Assembly (NCBI RefSeq): GCF_008704935.1
Contig: NZ_CP023692.1
Coordinates: 6,611,501-6,675,500 of the forward strand
Source: Streptomyces vinaceus
Lineage (GTDB): Bacteria; Actinomycetota; Actinomycetes; Streptomycetales; Streptomycetaceae
Reading direction: 5' to 3'
Length of the DNA: 64,000 nt
Shown here: positions 24,860 through 33,080 of the stretch, in pieces
Numbering within the stretch: the first letter of the stretch is position 1
How the letters are laid out: the number at the start of each line of letters is the position of its first letter
Made by a program: the position numbers and the translations under genes
Notes under the pieces: generated by a model
Database searches by the model: none
Told to the model about the DNA's origin: nothing
The model's input: only the letters and a program-made list of their open reading frames with translations

Positions 24860-26341
24860 GTGAGCAAAGGACCAAACACCCGCTTGAACGACTTGTTCGG
24901 CCTGGCCGGCTGGTCGAAGGGTGAGCTGGCGAGGATGGTCAACCGGCAGGCGGCGGCCATGGGCCACCACCAGCTGGCCACCGACACCTCGCGGGTACGG
25001 CGCTGGATCGACGTGGGGGAGACCCCGCGCGAGCCGGTGCCGACCGTACTGGCAGCCCTGTTCACCGAGCGGCTCGGTCGTGTCGTGACCATCGAGGACC
25101 TCGGGTTCGTACGGCAGCGGCGCACCACGAAACGGCAGCCGGACGGGGCGAAGGAGAACCCCGACGGAATGCCCTGGGCGCCCGAACGCACAGCCGCGGT
25201 CCTCACCGAATTCACGGGAATGGACCTCATGCTCAACCGTCGCGGTCTGATGGGCGCGGGCGTCGCGCTCACCGCCGGCTCCGCCCTCACCCACGCCATG
25301 AACGACTGGCTCCACACCGACCCCGCCCCCGTCAAGGCCCCGCAGAACTTCTCAGACTCCTACCAGGCCGATCCGATCGGCTACGACCGCTACGAAGCCG
25401 CCCCCATCGGCTCCCAGGAGATCGATGCGCTGGAGCGCTCCGTGGAGGTGTTCCGCGCCTGGGACGCCTCACGCGGCGGCGGACTCCAGCGCAAGGCCGT
25501 GGTCGGCCAGCTCAACGAGGTCGGCGGCATGCTGGCGTACCACCACCCCGACCACCTCCAGCGGAGGCTGTGGGGGGTGGCGGCCAACCTGGCGGTGCTG
25601 GCGGGCTGGATGTCCCACGACGTGGGTCTCGAACCCACCGCGCAGAAGTACTTCGTCATCGCCGCGCACGCGGCCCGCGAGGGCGGGGACCGGCCGCGGG
25701 CCGGGGAAGCGCTCTCCCGTGCCGCGCGCCAGATGGTCCACCTGGGCAAACCCAACGAAGCCCTGGACCTGATGAAGCTGGCCCAGTCCGGCTCCGGCGA
25801 GCAGACCCTGCCCCGTACCCGCGCCATGCTGCACACCATCGAGGCCTGGGCGCAGGCGGCGATGGGCAAGGGCCAGGCCATGCGCCGCACCCTCGGTGAG
25901 GCCGAGGACCTGTTCGTCTCGGACAAGGGCGACGTCCCCCCGCCGTGCTGGATGCAGAACTTCGACGAGGCGGACCTGCACGGCATGCAGGCGCTCGCCT
26001 TCCGCACCCTGGCCGACCACGACCCCTCGGTCGCCCCGATCGCCCAGCGGCACGCCCGCGAGGCGCTGCGGCTGCGCTCCGGCGGCCACCAGCGCTCGCA
26101 GATCTTCGACTACATCTCCATGGCCTCGGCCTGCTTCATCGCCGACGATCCGGAGCAGGCTGACCGCTACGCCCGGCTCGCGCTGGTCTCGATGAACGAG
26201 ACCTCCTCGCACCGGACCTGGGACCGGCTGCGCGAGATGTACCGGCTGACCGGGCAGTACGCCGGGTACGCGCGGATCGAGGACCTGCGCGAGGAGATCA
26301 AGATGGCGCTGCCGAACAGCCCGTCGCAGCGGACCGTCTAG
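24860..26341 (+). CDS. nsdB: NsdB-like TPR regulator of differentiation and secondary metabolism
   Basis: 493 aa. An N-terminal XRE-like HTH region (GWSKGELARMVNRQAAAMG, then TDTSRVRRWIDVGETPREPV, residues 15-60), a central segment LMLNRRGLMGAGVALTAGSA (about 125-145) that resembles a Tat signal but is internal, as is usual in this family, and TPR-type helical repeats to the end. The sequence fits what I remember of NsdB of S. coelicolor, a paralogue of the negative regulator NsdA that represses sporulation and antibiotic synthesis. Start GTG 24860 with GGGGG 9 nt upstream; the upstream ORF extension is random. A hairpin follows the stop. The family is confident; NsdA versus NsdB is by recall. 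Confidence 0.75.
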   Translation: MSKGPNTRLNDLFGLAGWSKGELARMVNRQAAAMGHHQLATDTSRVRRWIDVGETPREPVPTVLAALFTERLGRVVTIEDLGFVRQRRTTKRQPDGAKENPDGMPWAPERTAAVLTEFTGMDLMLNRRGLMGAGVALTAGSALTHAMNDWLHTDPAPVKAPQNFSDSYQADPIGYDRYEAAPIGSQEIDALERSVEVFRAWDASRGGGLQRKAVVGQLNEVGGMLAYHHPDHLQRRLWGVAANLAVLAGWMSHDVGLEPTAQKYFVIAAHAAREGGDRPRAGEALSRAARQMVHLGKPNEALDLMKLAQSGSGEQTLPRTRAMLHTIEAWAQAAMGKGQAMRRTLGEAEDLFVSDKGDVPPPCWMQNFDEADLHGMQALAFRTLADHDPSVAPIAQRHAREALRLRSGGHQRSQIFDYISMASACFIADDPEQADRYARLALVSMNETSSHRTWDRLREMYRLTGQYAGYARIEDLREEIKMALPNSPSQRTV

Positions 26342-26381
26342 GCCTCGCCCGCCCGGATGGCACCCGTAAGGAGAAGAGAAA

Positions 26382-26403
26382 GGCCGCGCCGTGCGGCGCG
26401 GCC
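26382..26403. terminator. Terminator hairpin between nsdB and the SpoIIE gene
   Basis: Perfect 9-bp stem GGCCGCGCC / GGCGCGGCC with tetraloop GTGC, 41 bp after the nsdB stop and 35 bp from the convergent stop codon. Confidence 0.8.
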
Positions 26404-26437
26404 CTGAAGCGGTACCCGTCGGCCCTTCGCGGGGCGG

Positions 26438-27877
26438 TCAGCCCCCGACCCTGGCCACCAGGACGCAGGCGTCGTCCTCGCGTCCACCCACTCCGAACTC
26501 CTCGACCACCATCCGCACGCAGTCCTGCGCAGAGCGCGCGGCCGAGAACCGCGGCGCGAGGGCCAGCAGCCGTTCGGCACCGTCCGCGCGGCCGAACTCG
26601 ATGCTGCACGGCGTCAGCGCGTCCGTGTGCAGGACGAGCACGTCGCCCGGTTCCAGCCGCTCCTCGGCCTGCCCGTACGCCGCTCCGGAGGTCGCGCCCA
26701 GCAGTACGCCCTCCGGCGGCCGCAGGGCGCGGCCCGAGCCGCCGCGGAACAGCAGGGGGGCCGGGTGGCCGGCCTGCGCCCAGGACAGCACGCGGCGCGC
26801 GGGATCGTAGCGGCAGCACACGGCGGATCCGAGCGCCGGCTGGGCCGAGGCCTCCAGGAGCTGGTTGAGCCAGCCCATCAGCGGGCCCGGGTCGATCCCG
26901 GCCATCGCCATGCCGCGCAGGGCGCCGAGCATCATCGCCATCCCGGAGGTGGCCGTCACCCCGTGCCCGGTCAGGTCCCCCACCGTCAGCAGCGAGCGGC
27001 CGTCGGGCAGTTCGAGTGCGTCGTACCAGTCACCGCCGATCAGCGCGCTCGTCGCGGCGGGCAGGTAGTGCGCGGCGACGTCGAGCGCGCCGGTGGTGTG
27101 GTGCGGGAGCCGCAGGGAGCCGCGCCACGGGGGGAGCACGGCTTCCTGCAGCTCTACCGCCAGCCGGTGCTCGGTCTGCGCGATCTCCCGCCGGCGCTGC
27201 AGCGAGTCACCGGACTCGCGTACGGCGCGCTGGCTTCGGCGCAGCTCACTCACGTCCCGGAACACGGCCCACATGGAGGCCGTGCAGCCGTCGGAGTCGA
27301 GCACCGGCTCGCCTCGCATGTGCAGCGTCCGGACGCGGCCGTCGGCCCGGACGATGCGGAACTCGCCGTCGATCGGCTTCCCGTCGACCAGACAGGCCGT
27401 CACCATCGAGGTGAGCAGCGGCTGGTCCTCGGAGAAGAGGGTGGAGCCGAGTTCGTCGAGGGGGAGCGGTCCCGCCTCGGTCGAGCGGCCGAAGATCTGG
27501 AACAGCTCCTCGGACCAGTTGACTTCGTCGGTCAGCAGATCCCATTCGGCGCTGCCGATGCGGGTCTGCCGGGCCTCGGTCGCGGCCGGGTCGACCTGGG
27601 CCGCGTCCTGCGCGGACCCGGACCCGTCGGGGGCGGGGACGGCCGGCAGGCCCTCCTTGAGCTGGTCCAGGTGCCGGCCCAGGTCGTCGAGCTGGTGGAC
27701 GGCGAGGTCGCACAGTGCGCGCTGCCAGCGCCCCTGGGCGTCGTCCTCGTCGACGACCGTGTCGCGGCGCACCGCGTCCACCTCGCCGCGGAGCCGCCGG
27801 GTCTGCGAGATCAGTGCGTCCACCGACCCGGATTCGGGCGGCTGCGCGGGACGGTCCGCGAAGAGGTGGGACGGCAT
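26438..27877 (-). CDS. PAS-domain SpoIIE/PP2C-type serine phosphatase
   Basis: 479-aa signalling phosphatase expected to dephosphorylate a protein such as an anti-anti-sigma factor. Layout: N-terminal helical region (1-95), PAS sensor (about 105-225, with WDLLTDEVNWSEELFQIFGR and FRIVRADGRVRTLHMRGEPV), a linker helix, then the PP2C-SpoIIE domain (about 245-479) with AQTEHRLAVELQEAVLPP, IGGDWYDALELPDGR, VGDLTGHGVTA and GREDDACVLVAR. The metal-binding Asp residues are present. ATG 27877 follows CGGAGTT; the longer reading from 28054 is not supported. No anti-sigma or STAS gene is adjacent. Orphan PAS-SpoIIE proteins are common in Streptomyces. Confidence 0.85.
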   Translation of the reverse strand: MPSHLFADRPAQPPESGSVDALISQTRRLRGEVDAVRRDTVVDEDDAQGRWQRALCDLAVHQLDDLGRHLDQLKEGLPAVPAPDGSGSAQDAAQVDPAATEARQTRIGSAEWDLLTDEVNWSEELFQIFGRSTEAGPLPLDELGSTLFSEDQPLLTSMVTACLVDGKPIDGEFRIVRADGRVRTLHMRGEPVLDSDGCTASMWAVFRDVSELRRSQRAVRESGDSLQRRREIAQTEHRLAVELQEAVLPPWRGSLRLPHHTTGALDVAAHYLPAATSALIGGDWYDALELPDGRSLLTVGDLTGHGVTATSGMAMMLGALRGMAMAGIDPGPLMGWLNQLLEASAQPALGSAVCCRYDPARRVLSWAQAGHPAPLLFRGGSGRALRPPEGVLLGATSGAAYGQAEERLEPGDVLVLHTDALTPCSIEFGRADGAERLLALAPRFSAARSAQDCVRMVVEEFGVGGREDDACVLVARVGG

Positions 27878-28085
27878 GAGAACTCCGATACAGGCGGCGC
27901 GGTACGGCCATGTCTGAAGGAAGGACCGGTTACGACTGTTGCACAGGCGGCCACCACCCGTAAGCCGTTTGGCAACATCCGTAAGGTCCTTGCTCCAGGC
28001 ATATGCCAAGGGCCTCCCGGCCCCCCTTTCGCCCGTACGAACGTTTCCGGTCACCCCTTCCGGGGCCCGCCGGAGCCCTGCGCCG

Positions 28086-28334
28086 TCATACGGTGATCGG
28101 CACCGGGTGGATCTCGCTGGCCGGGTGTCCGGTCCGCTCGTGGATCCGCATCACCGCGTCCGCCGAGGGGGCCTCGGACAGGCAGTACACCGTGCCCGAA
28201 GCGGGGTCGGCCCAGGCGCGCTCGAAGTGCACCTTCTCCTCGCCCTCGATCGCCAGGTCCGCCTTGTGGGCGGCCATCAGCTCGGCTTCCGTGATGCCCT
28301 TCATACCGTGGTGGACGTCCATGTACATCGTCAC
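28086..28334 (-). CDS. SCO4226 family nickel-binding protein (DUF4242)
   Basis: 82-aa ferredoxin-like-fold protein. The family core is visible: MYMDVHHGMKGITEAEL, AIEGEEKVHFERAWADPASGTVYCLSEAPS and AVMRIHERTGHP. SCO4226 of S. coelicolor binds nickel as a dimer; the physiological role is open. I chose the GTG at 28334 because GAGGAGG lies 9 nt upstream; the ATG two codons later (28328) is the alternative. The gene is 208 bp downstream of the SpoIIE start on the same strand and is divergent from the Mo-hydroxylase operon. Confidence 0.8.
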   Translation of the reverse strand: MTMYMDVHHGMKGITEAELMAAHKADLAIEGEEKVHFERAWADPASGTVYCLSEAPSADAVMRIHERTGHPASEIHPVPITV

Positions 28335-28625
28335 CGCCGTACACCTCCTCGCGTGCTGTCGGCGTGTACCGCCATCTCTCCTCCCATGGTGCTCCCGCGG
28401 CCGGAAACCGGCGCTCCGGAGGGCGCGGTTCGATCGTACGGACGAGGTGGACGACCCTTCCGGGCGGTGGAATCCGTACACGGCCCGGATCGACGCCCCC
28501 GCGGGGGACCCCCCGAACGAAGGACCCCGTCCCGCGAAGCCCGGACGACGCCCCGCTTCCCAGCTCATCCCATGATCGCTACGCTACGCGTCGGTAATGA
28601 ACGGACCGCAGGTGGGGACAGAGAC

Positions 28626-30836
28626 ATGACCGGGCAGAGCCGCCGCTCCTTCCTCACGTACCTCGTCGCCGCGCCGACGCTCGCCCTCGTCACGCGGGCC
28701 GGGGCCGACGCCCTCGCCCCGCAGCCCGCGCACGCCGTGGTCCCGAGCCTGCCCGCCCCCGCCGATCTCGTGGACCTCGGCGACCTGTTCATCCTGGCCG
28801 GCGCACCCACCTCCGCCCTGCTGGCGCTCTCCGTCGAGGCGGACGGGAGCATCCGCTTCCGGCTGCCGCGCGAGGAGGTCGGCCAAGGCCTGACCACCGC
28901 AGTGGCCATGCTCGTCGCCGAGGAGCTCGACGCGCCGCTGGCCGCCGTCCGCGTGGAACTGGACGACGCGCGGCCCGAGCTCCTGTTCAACCAGCTCACC
29001 GGGAGCTCCAACTCCATCCGCTCGCTCTACGGACCGGTCCGCCAGAGCGCCGCCACCGCCCGGGCCCGCCTGGTCGCCGCGGCCGCCCGCCGCTGGGACC
29101 TCTCCGCCTCCTCTCTGACCACCGCGGACGGCGTCGTACGTGCCCCCGACGGGCGCACGGCCGGGTACGGCGCCCTCGCCGCGGCCGCCGCCGACCCCGC
29201 CCTGATCATCCTCGGCGCCACCCCGAAGAAGACGGCGAAACACTCCCTCGTCGGCCGGCCCACCCCGCGGATCGACGCCCGCGCCATGGTGACCGGGGCC
29301 CAGCAGTACACCCTCGACCTCGACGTGCCCGGGGCCAAGCCCTGCGTGGTGCGCCGCCCGCCCAGCCTCGGCGGCACGGTCAAGGGCGTCACCAACCTCG
29401 CCGCCGTCCGGGCCATGCCCGGAGTCCTGCACGTGGTCACCATCCCGAGCGGGGTCGCCGTCGTCGCCGAGACCTTCGGCCAGGCCCTCGACGCCAAGGC
29501 CGCCCTCCAGGTCACCTGGGGACCCGGCCCGGCCGATCAGCTCTCCGACGAGCAGATCCGCGCCAAGCTGCGCGCGGCCACCCCGCCGCTGCTGGTGCCG
29601 CCGCTGCTCACCCCGTACGTGGACGCCGAGTTCGACTTCGCCTTCGTCAGCCACGCGCCGATGGAGACCAACTCCGCCGTGGCCGACGTTCGGGAGGACC
29701 GTGCCGAGATCTGGTCCGGGCTCAAGTCCCCGATCGTGGCCCGGCAGACCATCGCCGCCGATCTCGGTCTGCCGCTCGACAAGGTCACCGTGCACGTCGT
29801 CCAGGCCGGCGGCTCCTTCGGGCGGCGGCTCTTCTTCGACGCCGCCCTGGAGGCCGCCCGCGTGTCGAAGGCATGCCGCCGTCCCGTCCGGCTGATGTGG
29901 ACCCGTGTCGACGACACCCGGCACGGCCGGATGCGCCCCGCCACCCACCACAAGATCCGCGCCACCCATCTGCTGGGCGAGGTGCTCTCGTTCGAGCACC
30001 GGGTGGCCGCGGCCGAGACCGACTTCCGGCACGGGCTCGGCGAGATCATCACCGCCACCGCCGCCGGCCTGCCGGCGGGCATCGGCAACGCCACCCTCGC
30101 CCAGACCCTGTTCCACACCACGATCAAATCCCCCTACCACTTCGGACTCACCACCCACGGGCTCAGCGAGGTGCCCACCGGCATCCCGACCGGCTCCTGG
30201 CGCTCGGTGTACTCCGCCAACACCCGGGGCGCCGAGGAGATCGTCGTCGACGAACTCGCCGCGCGAACCGGCAAGGACCCGTACGGGTTCCGGCGGGCCT
30301 TCCTGAAGACCGACGCCCAGCGCGCCGTGCTCGACAAGGCGGCCGCGGAGGGGGAGTGGGGGCGCGCGATGCCGGCGGGCTGCGCGCAGGGCATCGCCTT
30401 CCACGAGGAGTACAAGTCCCGTACGGCCTGCCTGGTCGAGATCGACGCCCGCGACCCGGAGCACGTCCGCGTCACCAAGGCCGTCATCGCGGTCGACGTG
30501 GGCCTGCCCGTCAACCCGCGCGGACTGGAGGCCCAGATGATCGGCGGTCTCACCGACGCGATCTCCACCACCCTGAAGGCCGGACTGCACCTGGACAGGG
30601 GGCTGCCGCTGGAAGGCAGCTACAGCCAGTTCCACTGGGCCCGCCAGCGCGACACCCCGCGGGACGTACGGGTCTTCGTGCTGCCGGCCACCGGGGATGA
30701 GCCGGGCGGGGCGGGCGAGCTGGGCGTCCCGGCGGCGGTCGGCGCGATCGCCAACGCCTGGGCCAGGGCCACCGGTTCGAAACCGCGCAGTTTCCCCCTC
30801 GACTTCGACGTCGACTTCACCCCGTATCCCCGCTAG
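28626..30836 (+). CDS. Molybdopterin-binding subunit of a xanthine dehydrogenase-family hydroxylase (IorB-like)
   Basis: 736-aa large subunit of a molybdenum hydroxylase of the isoquinoline 1-oxidoreductase/aldehyde dehydrogenase type, oxidising an aldehyde or N-heterocycle. A Tat signal starts it (SRRSFLTYLVAAPTLALV). Cofactor motifs include QAGGSFGRRLFFDAALEAA and GSWRSVYSANTRGAEEIVVDE, and the catalytic-Glu region is GAGELGVPAAVGAIANA. Two-subunit enzymes of this type lack the FAD subunit and pass electrons to cytochromes, which agrees with the neighbour being only a 2Fe-2S protein. The ATG at 28626 follows GGTGGGGACAGAG. The substrate is unknown. The small subunit gene lies 40 bp downstream. 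Confidence 0.85.
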   Translation: MTGQSRRSFLTYLVAAPTLALVTRAGADALAPQPAHAVVPSLPAPADLVDLGDLFILAGAPTSALLALSVEADGSIRFRLPREEVGQGLTTAVAMLVAEELDAPLAAVRVELDDARPELLFNQLTGSSNSIRSLYGPVRQSAATARARLVAAAARRWDLSASSLTTADGVVRAPDGRTAGYGALAAAAADPALIILGATPKKTAKHSLVGRPTPRIDARAMVTGAQQYTLDLDVPGAKPCVVRRPPSLGGTVKGVTNLAAVRAMPGVLHVVTIPSGVAVVAETFGQALDAKAALQVTWGPGPADQLSDEQIRAKLRAATPPLLVPPLLTPYVDAEFDFAFVSHAPMETNSAVADVREDRAEIWSGLKSPIVARQTIAADLGLPLDKVTVHVVQAGGSFGRRLFFDAALEAARVSKACRRPVRLMWTRVDDTRHGRMRPATHHKIRATHLLGEVLSFEHRVAAAETDFRHGLGEIITATAAGLPAGIGNATLAQTLFHTTIKSPYHFGLTTHGLSEVPTGIPTGSWRSVYSANTRGAEEIVVDELAARTGKDPYGFRRAFLKTDAQRAVLDKAAAEGEWGRAMPAGCAQGIAFHEEYKSRTACLVEIDARDPEHVRVTKAVIAVDVGLPVNPRGLEAQMIGGLTDAISTTLKAGLHLDRGLPLEGSYSQFHWARQRDTPRDVRVFVLPATGDEPGGAGELGVPAAVGAIANAWARATGSKPRSFPLDFDVDFTPYPR

Positions 30837-30876
30837 CCGCTCGCCGGCAGCCCAGTCCAGTCCAGGAGAGTCCTCC

Positions 30877-31332
30877 GTGCCCTCGCACACCTTCACCGTC
30901 AACGGGCGCAGCGTCACCGTGGACGCGCCCGACGATCTGCCCCTGCTGTGGGTGCTCCGCGACATGCTGGGCGTGCGGGGCCCCAAGTACGGCTGCGGCG
31001 TGGACGTCTGCAAGGCGTGCACCAGCCATCTCGACGGGGCGGACGTCCGCCCCTGCGTGGTGCCCGTCTCCGCGTGCGCCGGCAGGACGGTGACCACCAT
31101 CGAGGGACTGGCGAACGGGGACGAGCTGCACCCCGTTCAGGAGGCCTGGCTCGAACAGGACGTCGCCCAGTGCGGTTTCTGCCAGCCCGGCCAGATCATG
31201 GCGGCCGTCGCGCTGCTCAAGCGCACCGCCACGCCCACGGACGAGGACATCGACGCGATCGCCAACATCTGCCGCTGCGGCACCTACTTCCGCATCCGGG
31301 AGGCGATCCGCAGCGCGGCCGCGCGGATGTGA
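30877..31332 (+). CDS. 2Fe-2S subunit of the molybdenum hydroxylase (IorA-like)
   Basis: 151-aa iron-sulphur subunit carrying two 2Fe-2S clusters that relay electrons from the molybdenum site. Cluster I cysteines lie in KYGCGVDVCKACTSHLDG plus RPCVVPV; cluster II cysteines lie in VAQCGFCQPGQIM and NICRCGTYFRIREA. Both sets are complete. GTG 30877 follows AGGAG. Length is normal for the family. No Tat signal of its own, so it would be carried out with the large subunit by hitchhiking. A palindromic terminator follows. No accessory coxG/F or moco chaperone genes are nearby. Confidence 0.87.
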   Translation: MPSHTFTVNGRSVTVDAPDDLPLLWVLRDMLGVRGPKYGCGVDVCKACTSHLDGADVRPCVVPVSACAGRTVTTIEGLANGDELHPVQEAWLEQDVAQCGFCQPGQIMAAVALLKRTATPTDEDIDAIANICRCGTYFRIREAIRSAAARM

Positions 31333-31338
31333 GCGTCC

Positions 31339-31373
31339 GGGCCCCGGGAATTCCCCCGTGCGTCCCGGGGCCC
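31339..31373. terminator. Terminator after the Mo-hydroxylase operon
   Basis: 11-bp perfect arms GGGCCCCGGGA (31339-31349) and TCCCGGGGCCC (31363-31373) around a 13-nt loop, starting 7 bp after the stop codon. Confidence 0.7.
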
Positions 31374-31428
31374 CGACCGCTCGGGTCAAACCTAGGCGGG
31401 CGCGGGCCGGTTCGCAGGATCCGCCCTG

Positions 31429-31469
31429 CACAGTGACCGGGTGGGCCGGGTATCACCGGGCACAGTGAC
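31429..31469. repeat. Direct repeat CACAGTGAC x2 upstream of the PucR regulator
   Basis: CACAGTGAC at 31429-31437 and again at 31461-31469, exactly 32 bp apart (three helical turns). An inverted partial copy (GTGAC in ACTGTGACC) lies at 31484-31492. The spacing suits a regulator binding one face of DNA, possibly the gene product itself. Confidence 0.35.
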
Positions 31470-31595
31470 GCCTCGCGTGGTGGACTGTGACCGCGACGGC
31501 ACGACCCGGACCGAAGGGAACCTCTCATCTCGCACCCGCCCCTTTCGACCACGGCCTCGGACCGGTCCCGCAGCCGGGCCGAGGACGTCCTCAAG

Positions 31596-33032
31596 GTGCA
31601 CCGGCTGGCGCACTCCGGCGGCTCGGCCGCCCTGTTGGAGTGGCTCTCCGCCCGGCTGGGCGGCTGGACCGGCGTGGTGGCGACCGACGCCGACGCGGCC
31701 GCCGAGGCCGCCGCTGTCGCGGGTCCCGGGCTCGCCGTCCGCGGGGCCGCGGAGCTGAGGGCCCGGGGCGTGCGTTCGGCCGTCCTGCACGGCGAGCGCT
31801 CGGCCGCGCTGCTGTTCGCGCTGGACGGGGGCCGCGCGCTGGCCGCCGTACTCGACCTGCCGCACGACCCGGCGGCGCCCGCGCTGCTCGCGGACGCCGC
31901 CGCGGCACTGGCCCTCGTCCTGCGCGCCGAGGAGGCCGAGCGGCGCGAGGAGCGGGCCGAGCTCGCCGAAGCGCGGGCCCGCGAGGCCGTCCTGCACCTG
32001 CTCATGAACGGCCGTCTCTCCACCGCCCACCAGATCGCCGAGGCGCTCGGCCCCTCGCTGCCCGACCCGCTGCGGATGTACGTCGTGGAATGCCGGGCCG
32101 GACAGCGGGGCGAGGTGGCCCGGATCTGCGCGGAGCTGACGGGCGGCCGGGCCTGGATCGTGCGCTGCCCGGTGTACGTCCGCCACCTCATCGCCCTGGT
32201 CCCGGCCGGTCCCGCCGGCGGCTGCGCCGAGCACGATCCGCTGGCGCAGGCCCTGGTGGGCGCGGCCCGCGACCGCACGGTCGGGGTCAGCGGGCGGCTG
32301 CTGCTGCGCGAGGCCCCGGCCGCGTACACCCAGGCCTTCCACGCCCTGGCCGTGGCCCGCGGCCGCGCCGGGCGCCACGCCCGCTTCGGCCCCGGACCCG
32401 AGCTGGAGCTGGCCGCGCACACGGCCGGGACCGGCTGGGCGAAGGCGCGCCTCGCGCCCCTGCACACCTACGAGCCCCGGCGGCCCCAGGACCCCGGTGC
32501 GCAGGAGCTGCGGGCCACGGCCCACGCGTGGCTGAACTTCGGCCCGCACGCGACGCGGCTGCTGAAGGTCCACCGCAACACCCTGGCCACCCGGCTCCGC
32601 CTGATCGAGTCGGTTCTCGGCGCGGACCTCGCACGGCTGCCCGCGCAGGCGGAGCTCTCGCTCGCGCTGCGGCTGACCCCGGGCGGGCCGGGCGCCTCCC
32701 CGGGAGCCCCGGCCGCCGCTCCGGCCGATCTGGACGCCGTACTGCGCCACCGGGACCTGGCGCTCTGGGCCCGTGCGCATCTGGCGCCGCTGAGTGGACC
32801 GGACGCCCCGCCCGGCGCCCGCGAGACCGTACGGGCGTGGCTGCGCCACGACGCGCACCTGGTCCCCGCCGCGGCCGCGCTCGGCATCTCGGTGCCGGGC
32901 ACGCGCAAGAGGCTGGCCCGGGTCGAGGAGCTGCTGGAACGCTCGCTGCTCCGGTCGCCGAGCGCCCGCCACGACCTGTGGCTGGCCCACCGGGCCGAAG
33001 AACTGGCCGGGTTCGCGGGGTCCGGGGCATGA
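31596..33032 (+). CDS. PucR-family helix-turn-helix regulator (upstream of the KimA-like permease)
   Basis: 478-aa transcription factor. A GAF-like or PucR sensor region fills the first 140 residues, a GGDEF-like helical linker follows, then a PucR HTH (LRATAHAWLNFGPHATRLLKVHRNTLATRLRLIE, about 305-340) and a second, related HTH at the C-terminus (VPAAAALGISVPGTRKRLARVEELL, about 425-450). The start is doubtful: GTG 31596 has a poor Shine-Dalgarno. Coding-like sequence extends upstream to an ATC at 31527 that has AAGGGA 7 nt before it, with no ATG, GTG or TTG in between. Probably regulates itself or the following permease, from which it is separated by about 34 bp. Confidence 0.7.
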   Translation: MHRLAHSGGSAALLEWLSARLGGWTGVVATDADAAAEAAAVAGPGLAVRGAAELRARGVRSAVLHGERSAALLFALDGGRALAAVLDLPHDPAAPALLADAAAALALVLRAEEAERREERAELAEARAREAVLHLLMNGRLSTAHQIAEALGPSLPDPLRMYVVECRAGQRGEVARICAELTGGRAWIVRCPVYVRHLIALVPAGPAGGCAEHDPLAQALVGAARDRTVGVSGRLLLREAPAAYTQAFHALAVARGRAGRHARFGPGPELELAAHTAGTGWAKARLAPLHTYEPRRPQDPGAQELRATAHAWLNFGPHATRLLKVHRNTLATRLRLIESVLGADLARLPAQAELSLALRLTPGGPGASPGAPAAAPADLDAVLRHRDLALWARAHLAPLSGPDAPPGARETVRAWLRHDAHLVPAAAALGISVPGTRKRLARVEELLERSLLRSPSARHDLWLAHRAEELAGFAGSGA

Positions 33033-33036
33033 CACA

Positions 33037-33051
33037 GTCCCGATAAGGGAC
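33037..33051. other. Small hairpin GTCCC-GATAA-GGGAC
   Basis: Perfect 5-bp arms with a 5-nt loop, 4 bp after the PucR stop and just upstream of the permease start. It could be an attenuator or an mRNA-stabilising stem; it is too weak for a full terminator. Confidence 0.35.
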
Positions 33052-33055
33052 AGGC

Positions 33056-33080
33056 TGCATGAAATATGCACGATCATGCA
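33056..33080. promoter_or_regulatory. Palindrome TGCATGA-N11-TCATGCA over the permease start
   Basis: Perfect 7-bp arms at 33056-33062 and 33074-33080, with a further TGCA between them. It covers the predicted start codons of the permease gene, so binding would block initiation or early elongation. The AT-rich sequence stands out against the GC-rich surroundings. Confidence 0.5.

Noticed and set aside
30776..30790. GGTTCGAAACC, a T-arm-like sequence suggesting a tRNA
   Set aside because: It lies inside the conserved C-terminus of the Mo-hydroxylase subunit, and no acceptor or anticodon stem surrounds it.
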